Source: Rhizaria sp. SCN 62-66
Lineage: Eukaryota; Rhizaria, unplaced
Length of the DNA stretch: 56,471 nucleotides
Direction of reading: 5' to 3'
NCBI GenBank assembly: GCA_001724265.1
Contig: MEDY01000176.1
Coordinates: forward strand, 1 to 56,471
Positions 33,256 through 44,011 of this stretch are shown in pieces. Below the pieces are notes generated by a model that saw only the letters and a program-made list of their open reading frames with translations, searched no databases and was not told the DNA's origin. Each line of letters begins with the position of its first letter. Position 1 is the first letter of the stretch. The position numbers were made by a program, and so were the translations under genes.

Positions 33256-35268
33256 ATGTCTGAGGCTGACCGTGACATGGAACTGCTCCAGCAGTCCCGA
33301 TTCCGCGTCTTCATCCAGCCCATTCGGTACGTCTCAGGGCCCCACACAATCACGCTCACAGAACATCACATACCCAGACCGACCACGCTTTGATATTCCT
33401 CTTCTCATCCTATATACCATGCGTTCTGTGTCCCCGTTATTCTCCCACTTACAGCGACATGCAGGAGAACTGGAGCGTCGACATCCCCGGCGGGCTGGAC
33501 GAGTTCCTGAACCTCATCGATGCGGCCGACGACGCTGACGTCAACTTCCGCCAGGCGGGTATGATCGTGCTGGGCTCCTCGCAGGTCTACTCGCGCAAGG
33601 TCGAGTTCCTCAAGAACCTCGTCTTCCAGCGCATGGACTCGTTTATCCGTCTCAAGAACAAGCGCAACGCCTCGGCCAGCTCCATCAACGAGGACGGCCG
33701 CGACCTCGACGCCGTCTTCGCCAACGAGGGCGAGGCCACGTTGCTCACCTTAGACTGGCCCGTCACACAGCAGCAGGCCGCCGTGAACGTTGACGACCGC
33801 GCTCCTCCGGGCTCGGCCGCGGACTTGGCGACCCGCGCGCACCTCAGCAGCAACCTCCATAGTATGGACGCGGGGGAGTACGTGCCGTACCACGCGCTGC
33901 GCCAGGCCCAGCTGCAGCCGCGGCCGCCCATCGCGCTGCTATCGCTCGACCCGACCCGCCTGCTGCCGAACCGCAAGGTGCCCAGCAGTGGCTTTAAGAT
34001 TGCGAACCTGGTGATGCACAGCTCCGGTGCGCTGCTGCTCCAAGAGAGCGACCGCCGCGCGGCCAACCCGCTCGCGCGCTCCAGCGGCCGCAACGGCGAG
34101 GGCCCCGGCGGCTTCGGCGGCGGCGACCGGCCCTTCGGCTCCCCGTCGAACGTCATGCGCGCGCAACACCTGGGCGTGATGATGGTGCACCGGCTGGGCG
34201 GCGGCGAGGTCGGCGACGACGGGCAACGCGTAGTGCGCCAGCTCCCGTTCAACTTCATCGGCGGCGGCGCGGGCGGCGCGTACGAGGACGGCGACGAGGA
34301 CGACTACGAGGGCTATGACGCCGAGGTTGCGCTGATGGGTCAGCAAAGCGCGCATCAGCAGCAGCAGGACGGGCTCGACGGGCTCGACGACCTGCCTGCG
34401 CCGGACCATGACAACGGCGACCACGACGACTACGACGACGGCGGCGGCCACCACGAGCACGACGACGGCAACATGCTTGACGGCGGCGACAACGGCGACG
34501 GCGGCGTGCTCGGCGCCGGCGCGATGGGCTACTACGCCGGTGCGGCCTCGTACGCGACAGTGGCCATGACCACGGGCGTCTCGCCCGGCCTCGGCACCTC
34601 CGCGTCCGCCGCCGTCGCCGCCGCTGCGACCGCGGGCGCTGCCGCCACGGGCCTCCTCCTCACCCACAACGACGACAGTAACAGTAGCAGCAGCAGCAGC
34701 GCGAGTGTGGCGCAGGCGTCGGTCGAGGCCGCGCTGGCCTCGGCCAAGCGCGCGCAGGAGGCCGCCGCGCAGGCCGCGGTCGAGGCCGAGGCGTCCGGCA
34801 CGGCGGCGGCGCGGCGCAAGGCTGATATCGCGAACCAGGCTGCCGCGGCCGCGACGCTGGCGGCGACAGAGGCGCAGACGATCGCTGCCGAGGCGGCCGC
34901 GCACAAGCTCGCGCAGCTGCAGCAGCAGCAGCTCTCGGCGGCGCGGCCCATGGCGCGCATCGAGGGCCCGTCGCTGCCGCCGGCGATCGAGTCGGTGCTG
35001 GCGAGCGTGATGCAGTCCCAGTCTGCGGGCTCTGCGCGCCTGGAGACGCTGGCGGACGCCGAGGAAAGCCGCGCCAACGAGGCGCTGCTGCGGCCCGTGC
35101 GCCGCGCGCCGCTGCCCGTGCCCCCCGCCTCGATACTATCACACGCGGCTGTGCCCCGCGAGCTCGAGGCCGCGCACACCGTCGCCACACTGACCGGCGT
35201 GTCGCTCCAGCAGCAGCAGCAGCAGGCCGCCGCCGCATCGGCCGCCGCCTCGAGCTCCGGCTCCGGCT

Positions 35269-35299
<31 letters not shown>

Positions 35300-37703
35300 C
35301 CGACTGCTGCTCGCCGCGTCCGCCGCGGCCGGCGTGGCCGCCGCGCGCGCCGCGCCAGCTGGCGTGGGCGCGGTGGACGGTCTGTTCCTGCAGATGGTAG
35401 CGCGCAACACTGCGCGCGCGCCCTTCAGCACCGAGTTTGCCAGCGAGTACACGCGCAACGCGACCGAGAAGCAGCGCGCCGTCCGCGCCGCCGCGCGCGC
35501 CAACAGCTCACGCAAGCGCGCCGCCGCTGCGGCCGCCTCCGCCGGTGGCGCCTCCGGTGTGGGCCCGAGCGGCGGCGGTGGTGTGGATGCGCAGCTCAGT
35601 GCCACGGCCGGGGTCAGGGCGGACCTGCCGCAGCCAGCGGCAGTGCGCGGCGCGGCTGATACCTCCTCCGACGCCGCCGCCGCCGCCACTGCTGCTGCTG
35701 CTGCGGGGAGCGCTAGTGCCGGCGCCGAAGTCGGCCTGGAGGACCTGGACGCGTCGTTCATCGCCCCGCCCGCCAGCACGGGCGCCCTCGGCACCGCAGC
35801 CGGCGCCAGTGTCGCTGCCGGTGCGGGCGCGGCCGGAGACTTCGACGCGCTGCTGGACGCCAACGGTCCGATGGGCGGCGGCGACGACGGCGGCTTTGGC
35901 GCCGGGTTCGACGACGACTACGACGACTTCGACTTCAACCCCACTGGCACCGGCGTCATCGCGGGCGTGCGCGGCGCCGGCGGTCATCGCCACGACGACG
36001 ACGACGACGACGAGGCGCTGTCCGCGCTGTCCGCCCTTACCGCTGCCGCCGCTGCGCCCGCGGACCCCACGCGCAACGCGTTCCTGTCGCCCTCCGCCGC
36101 CTCTTTGTCCAGCAGCAGCAGCGCGAGTGCGGGCGCGAGCAGCGACGACACGCTGCTGTGGGCGGCGCTCGAGAGCGACAACATCGCCGACGCCGTCTCG
36201 GCCGCGCGCGGGCTCTCGGGCGCCGGCGCGGCGCACGGCTCTGTGGGCGCCGGGCAGATGGTCGAGGCCGCGGCGGTGTCGTACAGCGCGCTGGTGCGGC
36301 GCGAGGTCGAGCAGTACCTCTCGCTGTCGGACCGGTACATGGGCCAGACCAAGCTCGCGGCGCGCGTGCGCGGCTGGGAGACGCGGCTGGAGCCTGTGCT
36401 GCGCGCTGAGGACGGGCGCCGGTCGTTCGACATCTTCGAGTACGGCACCACGGTCATGCGCGGCATCCAGCAGGGCGCGCCGCCGCCAGTGCCGCTCACG
36501 CGCGCTGAGGAGGACGCAGAGAAGGCGCGCATCGCGACCGCCGCGGCCAAGACGTCGGCGGCCGCGGTCGTGCAGCAGCAGCAGCGCGCGGACGCGGCGG
36601 CCGCGGCGGCAGCCGAGGCCGCGGGCGAAGTGAAGCGCGACGCCAAGGACGAGAAGCCCGTGCTGTCGTTCGCGGACGCGTTCCGTGGCCAGCCGCGGTG
36701 GGAGGTGTGCCGCGGGTTCCTGGCCGCGCTGCAACTGGCCAACAGCGGTAATGTCGACATCGTGCCTACGCCTGAGGGCTACGTGCACAACGGACCCGTG
36801 CCAGAGGACCACAGTAACAGCGACAGTAGTAGTGGTAGTAGCAGCGCCAGAGTCAAGATCGAGGGTGGCAGCGACCGTGCGAGCCGTTCGTCGGCCTCTG
36901 CGTCGGCCTCGGCGGCGGCGACGGGCGCGGCGGTCAACGGCGAGCAGTCGCTGCGCGCGCCCGGGTCCGTGTGCTTCAAGCTTATCACCACGGCCGGCCG
37001 CGTGCGCGAGGAGATCGGTACGTTCAGACGCACTAAGAGTATCAACGAGTAGCTGTATTTGCTCAACATCAGGCAAACATCTCTTGAAATTACTGGAATT
37101 CATCCCCAAATAACTCAACCTGTTTTAATTCAAATATCACTCCAAATACTCCGATATGCACTCACAATATCACTCTTTCTATCTTTTTCCGCTTTGCTTT
37201 CACACTGCGCAGAGGCGTCCGTCACCAGCGCCCTGCCCGCGTCCGCGGCGGCCGCGGCGGGCAGTTCCCGCGGCAAGCGCGGGCGCGCCGCCGCGGCGGG
37301 CGACGGCGACGAGGTGGACGAGGAAGAGGAGCGGCGCGCGCTCGAGGCCCTCGCGGGACTGGGCGCGGCTGACGGCAGTGCCGGTGCGGGCGGTCGCTTC
37401 GACGACGACGACGATGACGATGACGATGACGATGACGCTGGCTTTGGCAAGCGCGGCGGCGGGCGTGGCAAGGGATCCGCGTCCGCCGCGGCTTCTGCGC
37501 GCGGCGGCAAGAAGGGCCGTGGCGGCGACAAGGCCGACTACGAACAGGGCGACAGCGACGCGGAGGGCAGTGACGACGCCGATATCGGTGCCATTGTGGG
37601 GAGGCGCGAGGCCAAGCAGCGGGAGCGCGCGGCGGCTAGGAAAAAGCGCCCCGGCAAGGGACGCGAGCTGGCTGATGATGACGACGATGAGGACTCGGAT
37701 TGA
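33256..37703 (+). CDS. NCAPH2: Condensin II kleisin subunit CAP-H2 with large low-complexity insertions
   Basis: Kleisin that bridges the SMC2-SMC4 heads in condensin II for mitotic chromosome compaction. Exons 33256-33326, 33455-37017, 37213-37703 give 1,374 residues, against about 600 in animals. Splicing intron 1 creates FIQPIR|DMQENWSVDIPG, matching the CAP-H2 start (LQPIRDLTKNWEVDV, recalled). GMIVLGSSQVYSRKVEFLKN follows, the family's second N-terminal motif. Near residue 1100 GQPRWEVCRGFLAALQLAN matches the C-terminal winged-helix region. VCFKLITTAGRVREEI, which is cut by intron 2, follows. The ~900 residues between are mostly Ala/Gly/Ser/Asp/Gln-rich, with GARD-like ordered islands such as the segment near 36290-36480. 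Exon 3 adds a tail with a 12-Asp run and basic patches; it is in frame but has no family counterpart. Ends in UGA. Confidence 0.88.
33327..33454 (+). other. NCAPH2 intron 1
   Basis: 128 nt, phase 2, donor TCG|GTACGT, acceptor CTTACAG|C. The join completes an Arg codon inside the conserved motif QPIRD, which is strong support from homology. Confidence 0.92.
35271..35297 (+). repeat. (AGC)9 poly-Ser tract in NCAPH2
   Basis: Pure trinucleotide run encoding Ser, one of several Ser, Gln and Ala tracts in the long linker of this kleisin. Confidence 0.9.
37018..37212 (+). other. NCAPH2 intron 2
   Basis: 195 nt, phase 1, donor TCG|GTACGT, acceptor CTGCGCAG|AG. Skipping splicing would end the protein at 37050 after a short tail. 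The join keeps frame into an open exon with coding composition. Confidence 0.75.
37401..37436 (+). repeat. Poly-Asp tract (12 codons) in the NCAPH2 tail
   Basis: Mixed GAC/GAT codons encode 12 consecutive Asp. The codon mixture suggests the tract is selected as protein or is an old expansion. Confidence 0.85.
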
Positions 37704-38186
37704 GCAATACGAGGGCTTGGTGGCGCGAAGTGCAGCTGAGCAGCGTGCTTGCGTGAGTTTGGTGACAGCTTTCCATGGAGTTTTGCTGTAAAGTAATATG
37801 TATCACTTGAAATCTGGCCACGGGTTTGGAACCCGGGTACTATGATGTAAAAATACAACATATCGTGTTCCTTCTTGAAGCCATAATTGTTTAGTCCGAC
37901 TTCAAGTTGGTTTTGTGTTTTGCTTGTCATGCTGTTGTGGCAGCCAGGCGGGGGGTCGCCTGCACAGACCGTTTTTCCGAGGGTCAGAAACGACTCGTAG
38001 ATCAGACTCATGTGATCGTCATCGCGAATGTGAATACGATTTAGAGATAAACACGTGCGTTTTCATTACAAGCCTCTTTTAATACTTGCTCATTCTACAT
38101 ACTTCTTGCTGGATATGCATTGCCACCCGCAGCCACCACACTCAGACCAGAGAACAACGAGAGCAGAACACACCCTCCGTGTTACG
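37704..38186. other. Intergenic region NCAPH2 to adenylate kinase gene
   Basis: 483 nt. An imperfect inverted repeat GGGTTTGGAACCCGGG lies at about 37824. No gene recognised. Confidence 0.5.
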
Positions 38187-39558
38187 ATGTCCTCCGCCGC
38201 AATGTACAAGATTGTCGGCGCGGCAGACTGTCCGTACTTTCTCCGTGCACAGCGCCTTGCTTACTTGCTGATGGCTCAGCTTGGTTTGACCACTCAGGAC
38301 ATCGTGATCGAGTCCCGCTCCCCTCAGGACTGGCCTGCCTACTACCAAGAGACTTGCAAGGTTCGTGCTTCGATGACAGAAACAAGGCTCACTGCGATCT
38401 CGCATGGCCCTTGACATTAAAAACTTTGTTATGCGATGCTATTCTGTGCGCTTTAATGCTTCTTTGGAAGATTGCACAGCTGACGAGTCGCTTGATGCGC
38501 TCCTTTGCCTCACACAAATATGGCGTGCTTGTCAATGCCAATCTTCATATATCAAGCTTAATTTGAGATAGAGTACTAAGATAGTGTTGTAATATGCGAT
38601 GTGCTTACTGATTTTTGCCCTTTGTCTCTTGTCATTCCCAATGCCTGTGATTCTCCGGCGCAGCAACTCAAGTACACGCGCGCGACGCCGGCCCCGAAGC
38701 CGACCCTGGCCCGCCCCGTCCCCCTGCCGCTGCCGCCGCGCACCGACCGCGTGCTGGTGTGGTCCCCGGCCACGCGCACGATTGTCGGCGGCGAGCTGGA
38801 GTGGAAGCAGCTGTGTGCGACGCGCTACGCGCTGGCTTGCGACTGGGACTGGGACCGCTGTCTCGAGGCCGCCGCGCTCAACAAGGACTTGCACACCACA
38901 CACGAGGACTACATCAATAAGGTACGATTTCTCACCAAAAATGTTTCTTTCTTAAAATAATCCTCGTTTTTCAAATTCAATTTCTCATATTTTTGCAATA
39001 TGATGCCTCTTTCCGTTCATTGCATTCCACTTTCTTTGCAGCGTCCCCTGGTTGCGCTGCTTACGGGCCCGCCCCTCTCGGGCAAGCGCACCCTCGCGCC
39101 TCTGCTCTGCGCGGCCCACCGGCTCCACCACGTGCACTCCGGCGCGCTGCTTGCCGCCGCGGCTCGCACCGACACAGCCCACGGCCACGCGGTGCGCATG
39201 TGGCTGCTCGCGCGCGCCGCACGCCTTGCGCCGCGTCCGCCGCGCGCGCACCGCCGCCGCGACGCCATCGCCCGCGCCGGCCATCCGGAGCAACAGGATG
39301 ACGGCACGGCCGCGGCTCATAGTGCCGAGGCGGGGGCTGGCGAGGACGACCGCGTGGCGCGGGTCGCGTTGGCCCCGCGCTCTGCCGTGACCTCGCCCTC
39401 GCACTCGACCGCCCACGCGTCTGCTCCCGCCGGCGCTAGTGCGGACAGCGCCGCGAGTGGCAGGGCCGCCGGAGTGGGCAGTCCTAGCGCGGCGGCGGGC
39501 GGCAAGCTGGCGACGTTCGACGACGACGTCGGTGGCGACGCGCTGGCCGGTGGCGACA

Positions 39559-39593
<35 letters not shown>

Positions 39594-39880
39594 TACGACG
39601 AAGACAGCGACGACGACGGCGCCGACGCTGCCGCTGCGGCCGCAAGCGGGGACCATTTAGCGCTCGTGGGCGCCGACGCCGCCGCGGCCGCGGCCGCGCT
39701 GGCGTTCATGGCCTCGACTGAGGCCGCGCTGCAGCCCACCGCGGCGGCAGCACGCGCGCTGCTACTCGCCTCCGCCTCCGCCGCCGCAGCAGCCAGCGAC
39801 AACACCAGCGCGAACTACAGCAGCAGCGGCAACAACAGCACCGTCGCGTCGCTGATCCTCAGCGAGAGCTACAGCGACGC

Positions 39881-39922
<42 letters not shown>

Positions 39923-40733
39923 GCTGCCGACGCAGCTGCTGGGCGCGGGCGCGAGTCCCGACGGCGGGCTGGGCCCTGTGCTGGCGCCGTTCCGCTGCCG
40001 CGCGCGGCGGCCGCGCTACCCGCCAACGGCGTTGGTTTGGCCGCTGGTCCGGGCCGCGCTGGGCGCCGCGCTCGCGAACTGCGAGCCCCTCTTGCAGACC
40101 GGCCCCGCCGACTCTGACTCCGGCGCCGGCGCCGGTGCTGACGGTAGCGTGCGACATGGCGTGCTGCTGGAAGGCTTCCCGCGCACGCGCGAGCAGGCGC
40201 TGCTGTTGCACCAGTACCTGGCCTCGCGCGACGCCGCCGTGGACGTGGTGGTGACGCTCGCCGTCGGCGAGGCCGAGGCCGTGCGGCGCGCGCGCGCGCG
40301 GCGGATTGACCCCGTGACGGACATGTCGTATGCCGCCGCTGCCGCCGTTGGCGCTGCCGCGGAGCAAAGCGCGGGCAGCGGCGCCGAGGAGGGCGGCAAC
40401 GGCGAGGAAGAGGGCAAGCATCAGCAGCAACAGCAGCAACAACAGCAGACGAAGAACAAGGACTCGAGTAGCACTGTGCTGCTCTCACGCGTGGACGACC
40501 ACCCCCGCGCCGTACGCGCGCGCTACCGCGACTGGCTGGCGGGCCCGAGCGAGGCGCTGGACCTCACGCTGCGTCCGCTGCTGCCGCAGGCTTCGTTCAT
40601 CCAGATCCACCCCGCGAGCGCGGCGGGTGCGAGCGACGCCGCGTGCGGTAGTGCCAGCAGTTGCTATGAGTCGGCGCTTGAGCAGGTTGGCACTGCACTG
40701 GCCGCTCAGCGTGGGTTTGCCAAGGCGCTCTAA
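38187..40733 (+). CDS. Adenylate kinase-like protein with MDH1B-type N-terminal domain
   Basis: Exons 38187-38360, 38664-38921 and 39042-40733, all phase 0, give 707 residues. Residues 1-144 resemble the N-terminal extension of the putative malate dehydrogenase MDH1B: IVGAADCPYFLRAQ, then DWPAYYQETCK, then VLVWSPATRTIVGGELEW. From residue 145 a nucleotide-monophosphate kinase fold begins: P-loop GPPLSGKRT (153-161) and VHSGALLAAA. GVLLEGFPRTREQA is the adenylate-kinase GFPRT motif with Glu for Asp. ARRIDPVTDMSY marks the LID entry and SRVDDHPRAVRARYRDW the arginine-bearing segment that follows. Between P-loop and GFPRT there is a ~250-residue insert rich in Ala, Asp and Ser; the LID has a Gln-rich insert. 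Probable role: ATP/ADP/AMP balance, perhaps in the cilium, since MDH1B and long adenylate kinases are linked to cilia. Activity is uncertain given the inserts. Ends in UAA. Confidence 0.75.
38361..38663 (+). other. Adenylate kinase-like gene, intron 1
   Basis: 303 nt, phase 0, donor AAG|GTTCGT, acceptor CCGGCGCAG|CAA. The join YQETCK|QLKYTR preserves the MDH1B-like domain. Confidence 0.85.
38922..39041 (+). other. Adenylate kinase-like gene, intron 2
   Basis: 120 nt, phase 0, donor AAG|GTACGA, acceptor TTCTTTGCAG|CGT. It separates the N-terminal domain from the kinase domain almost exactly, which suggests fusion through an intron. Confidence 0.85.
39561..39593 (+). repeat. (GAC)11 poly-Asp tract
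   Basis: Pure repeat of 11 Asp codons in the insert of the adenylate kinase-like protein, the same unit and length as in PMCA. Confidence 0.9.
39879..39923 (+). repeat. Poly-Ala tract, 15 codons (mostly GCC)
   Basis: GCC run with one GCT and a final GCG, encoding 15 Ala just before the second half of the kinase domain. Confidence 0.9.
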
Positions 40734-41184
40734 GCGCGTGAACCGAACGAGAATGAATAAGTGGAAAAATATGACTTATAGAACGACACAATTTCTGAAT
40801 ACACATGATTTTTTTCCCCTGGAAGCGACATGTATTTACCGTGTTTCTATGTTGAGATCTGCAACAAATATACAACAGAATGGATTTATCTGATATCCAA
40901 GCGGATGTGCTGGCGCAAGTTGTTGCTGCTCGTGCAACCTGTCAGCATGTACTCCGCTGCTTCGTTTCAAGGCTTAATATCGCCATGAATTGATTGTAGG
41001 CTTCATGTAACAACTTAAAAACATCAAATCTAACCTGTTCGAGAAATGCAGCATTTCTTACAGCAGTCTTTCACTGAGCTTAAATGTTGTTTTTCAAGTT
41101 ATCAGTCTTGTCTAACCCGTTACCCCTCCACGGTGTTTCTGTTTGTCCTACAATCACCTGAAACGATGGCAGGAGCTCCCCGCA
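40734..41184. other. Intergenic region, with a possible extra 5' exon of the next gene
   Basis: 451 nt. An ATG at 40880 opens a coding-like stretch (MDLSDIQADVLAQ) to 40948, followed by a GTACTC donor-like site. A CTAAC and pyrimidine tract at 41110-41150 lead to AG at 41171-41172. Joining 40880-40948 to 41173 is phase 0 and would extend the membrane protein by 27 residues. Unproven. Confidence 0.35.
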
Positions 41185-41827
41185 ATGTTCATCAAGAACC
41201 TCCTTATGGGGATCTTTCTGATTGTACAGATTCTGCTCGGTCTAGTCTTCACTGCACTCGCGAGCTTTCTGGTTCACAGCAAGGCGTTTCCCTTTGCTTA
41301 CTTGTTCATGCCCTTCGCGCTCTTCTTCCTCGTCATCGGACTTGGTGGATTTCTCGCTGGATCAAGATGGGCCACAAAACTGTGGCTATATCTTACTACT
41401 ATTCATTTTCTCACCCAGGTTCGTCTTGTTGTCCTCTCCGTCACTTCGCTTCAAGTTGCTGGCTCGTGCAGCGCACTGTTCACTCACTGTCGCTCTAACT
41501 GATTTCATTATTGATGTATCTTTGCGATTAATTCCAATCACCTTGTAGCTTGCCATTATGTTTGCGTTTTTGTTCTGGTTTAACCGCGTCATCGGCCAGA
41601 TCCAAGACAACGACGGTGACGGCATGATCAACAACATCGTCTCCCTCGGCTTCGGCGTCCTCAAAGACTACCGCGTTTACATCACAGTTGCTGTTGGCCT
41701 TAACGCGGCGTTCGAGCTCATCGTGCTGCTTGTTACCGGGTGTCACTCACTTTCAAAGAGAGACACTGCAACCGCGGTGACGAAGCCACGACGTGCGCGC
41801 CCGCTGTCACCGTCTGCATTCGCCTAA
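41185..41827 (+). CDS. Four-helix membrane protein, family not recognised (paralogue of 45094-45603)
   Basis: Exons 41185-41418 and 41549-41827, 170 residues, ends in UAA. Four hydrophobic segments: about residues 5-28, 35-58, 66-90 and 125-148, with short tails inside. The second extramembrane loop carries NRVIGQIQDNDGDG. The last helix region YRVYITVAVGLNAAFELIVLL aligns with the C-terminal helix of the other small membrane protein in this window. The layout resembles tetraspan proteins (claudin/MARVEL/tetraspanin style), but no family signature such as CCG or GLW-C-C is present. Start is the first ATG of the exon in frame; an upstream exon is possible (see 40734-41184). Function unknown. 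Confidence 0.75.
41419..41548 (+). other. Intron of the four-helix membrane protein gene
   Basis: 130 nt, phase 0, donor CAG|GTTCGT, acceptor CACCTTGTAG|CTT, with a CTAAC branch-like site at about 41498. The join yields a continuous third transmembrane helix (TIHFLTQ|LAIMFAF). Confidence 0.85.
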
Positions 41828-42802
41828 CAAGTTAGATGGTAAGCTTACATGACGGAAGAATCGCCCTGTTGTCCGTCCATGTGGTCAAGAGTTATCACCA
41901 AGCACCTTTGTTTTAAAAACATATTTGTTCATTGTAGCACTTCAAGTTATCACAATCATGAGTCCTAATCACGAGGAAATTCACGACTGAAAGTGTGAAG
42001 TTCATGCTGTACTCGCGGAATTCGGTCTCAACTTCGTTTGCCTGATCGAACATTCCCCGCCGAAGCTCTTACATAACGATTTATCTGCGTCGTATGTGTT
42101 AGTCGGGGGGTACAGATGAGAACCGTAATCTCAGCCTTTTTGACAAGTTTTCATATGCGCTGGGCATGCGTTCGCCTGTGTTAATGTATGAATCCACAAG
42201 GAGTTCCATGTACTCTTATCAGCCGGACCATCAAAGGTAGAGACAAATTCAAAAGATACATTTTATTACTATTACAGTTCACCAGTACTAATAAAAAGCC
42301 AAGACCTCGTAACAACTCACAACGATATTGACAGTCGCCCCCAGAATCGTGGTACGAACGACAGAAACGATTCTAACAAAACAAGAACCCTGTGTTTACA
42401 CATGCTGATGCCGCAGCTGTCGTGGCTGCTGCTACAGTTGCTCCGGCCACAGCGGCCATCGACAGTAGTAGTCGCAGTAATAGCAAGTGACAGTACTCCA
42501 TACTCGATAAGCTTCAGACGCAGCTTAACATATATAATCCAGCATACTTATTTATAGCACACAATATTTATTGAATGACAAGACATTTATTTAGTCAAAA
42601 GCTCACTTTTTAACTTCAACACTGAACAATACACAGTGTACACAAATTCTACGAAATAACATCGAGCATATAATCGCACATTGTGCCGGTACACATCAGA
42701 ACATCAAGAATGACAACGCAATGTTTTATACAAATCAAACGGCTGCGTTAGCTGTTACGGTTCATAAAAATGCATGTAGTTTTACACGATTCTGGATGCA
42801 AC
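41828..42802. other. Convergent intergenic region with one coding-like island
   Basis: 975 nt between two 3' ends. AT-rich except at 42395-42490, where a GC-rich patch reads as an Ala/Val/Thr-rich peptide ending in SSSRSNSK and UGA. It may be a terminal exon of an alternative transcript or chance. Confidence 0.4.
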
Positions 42803-44011
42803 TTAGGCGGACTTGGCGAGCTCCTTGACCTTCGCGGGCGCGCAAATGGCCTGGCCGACCGCGTCGAAGAGTGCATCGGGCGCAACCGCGCGCACGGCAA
42901 GCCCAATCTGCGCGTCGGGCGTGGCGCGGTAGCGTGCGTGCGGGCGCGGCGATAGGACGGCGTCGGCGAGCACTTCGCACACGAACGACACGGGCGAGTA
43001 AAGCGTCATCGCCTTGGAGTTCTCAAGTGCGCACGCCGACATCATCGCGTAGGTCTTGGCCGCGCCGGGCTCCAGCAGGCTCAGCGCGGACGCGTCCGTG
43101 CTCGCCGCCGCCGCCGGCGCAGACTTGGCCTCAGCAGCGCCGGTCTCGGTCGCGCTGGCTGAGCTGGAGGAGTTGGAGGCGAGCGTGCCGATCGCGGTGT
43201 TGGTGAACTCAGTGCGCGTGCTGCCGGGCTCGACCGTGACGACGTTAACGCCAAACACGGCCAGCTCGGCACGGTACGCGTCGGCGATGGCCTCGAGTGC
43301 GTGCTTGGAGCTGCAGTAGAGCCCCATCATCGGGAAGCTCACCTTGCCGACCATGGAGCTGATGAACACCACCGAGGGCGTCACTGAGACGCGCCCGCGC
43401 GCGGCGCGCAGCAGCGGCAGGAAGGCGTTGGTAACGGCAATGGCGCCAAAGACGTTTGTGCGGAACTGCGCCTCGATGTTGGCCTCGGTGGCCGTCTCAA
43501 GCGCGCTGCCCTCGGCGTAGCCAGCATTGTTGACCACTGACTGCAGTGCGAGGCCCTCATTCTTGATCGCGCCCGCGACGGACGAGGCGGCAGCCGTAAC
43601 CGAGGCCGCGCTGGCAACGTCAAGAATCACGGCGCGGAGGCTGGAGCGCAGCGCGGCGGGCGCGGCGGCCTGCACCTTGTCGAAGTCGGCCTGCTTGCGG
43701 ACAGTGGCGAAGACGATGAAGCCCTCCTGTGCGAAGCGGACGGCGGATTGCGCGCCGATGCCCGTCGAAGTGCCCGTAATAAGCACGGCAGACTTGGCGG
43801 CAGGCGCAACGCGGCGGTTAAACGCAAACTTAAAGAGCAGTGCGGCGAGGAGCGCGGCGAGGAAGGAGACGGCAGCGATCTTGAGGCCGCCGGAGTAGAC
43901 GAAGACTGCTGCGCCGACCAGCCAGAAGACGCCGGTGCCGGCCTCGTTGAAAAAGGCGAGCGCCTTAAAGTAGTCTGGCGTCACGCGGAGAAAGCCAAGA
44001 ACACCGCTCAT
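42803..44011 (-). CDS. Membrane-anchored short-chain dehydrogenase/reductase
   Basis: NAD(P)(H)-dependent oxidoreductase, classical SDR, 402 residues, single exon, ends in UAA. Two N-terminal hydrophobic helices (about 26-42 and 44-63) should hold it in a membrane, probably the ER. The Rossmann fold follows: TGTSTGIG (79-86) for cofactor; NNAG (161-164); catalytic Ser at 218-219 (FISSM); Tyr232 and Lys236 in YCSSK; then VNVVTVEPGSTRTEF. An Ala/Ser-rich insert interrupts the substrate-binding region around residue 275-310. The general pattern is like retinol or hydroxysteroid dehydrogenases of the SDR9C and related groups, so a lipid or isoprenoid alcohol substrate is plausible but cannot be set from sequence. 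The start is the ATG at 44011; upstream in-frame codons lack ATG. Confidence 0.85.
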   Translation of the reverse strand: MSGVLGFLRVTPDYFKALAFFNEAGTGVFWLVGAAVFVYSGGLKIAAVSFLAALLAALLFKFAFNRRVAPAAKSAVLITGTSTGIGAQSAVRFAQEGFIVFATVRKQADFDKVQAAAPAALRSSLRAVILDVASAASVTAAASSVAGAIKNEGLALQSVVNNAGYAEGSALETATEANIEAQFRTNVFGAIAVTNAFLPLLRAARGRVSVTPSVVFISSMVGKVSFPMMGLYCSSKHALEAIADAYRAELAVFGVNVVTVEPGSTRTEFTNTAIGTLASNSSSSASATETGAAEAKSAPAAAASTDASALSLLEPGAAKTYAMMSACALENSKAMTLYSPVSFVCEVLADAVLSPRPHARYRATPDAQIGLAVRAVAPDALFDAVGQAICAPAKVKELAKSA

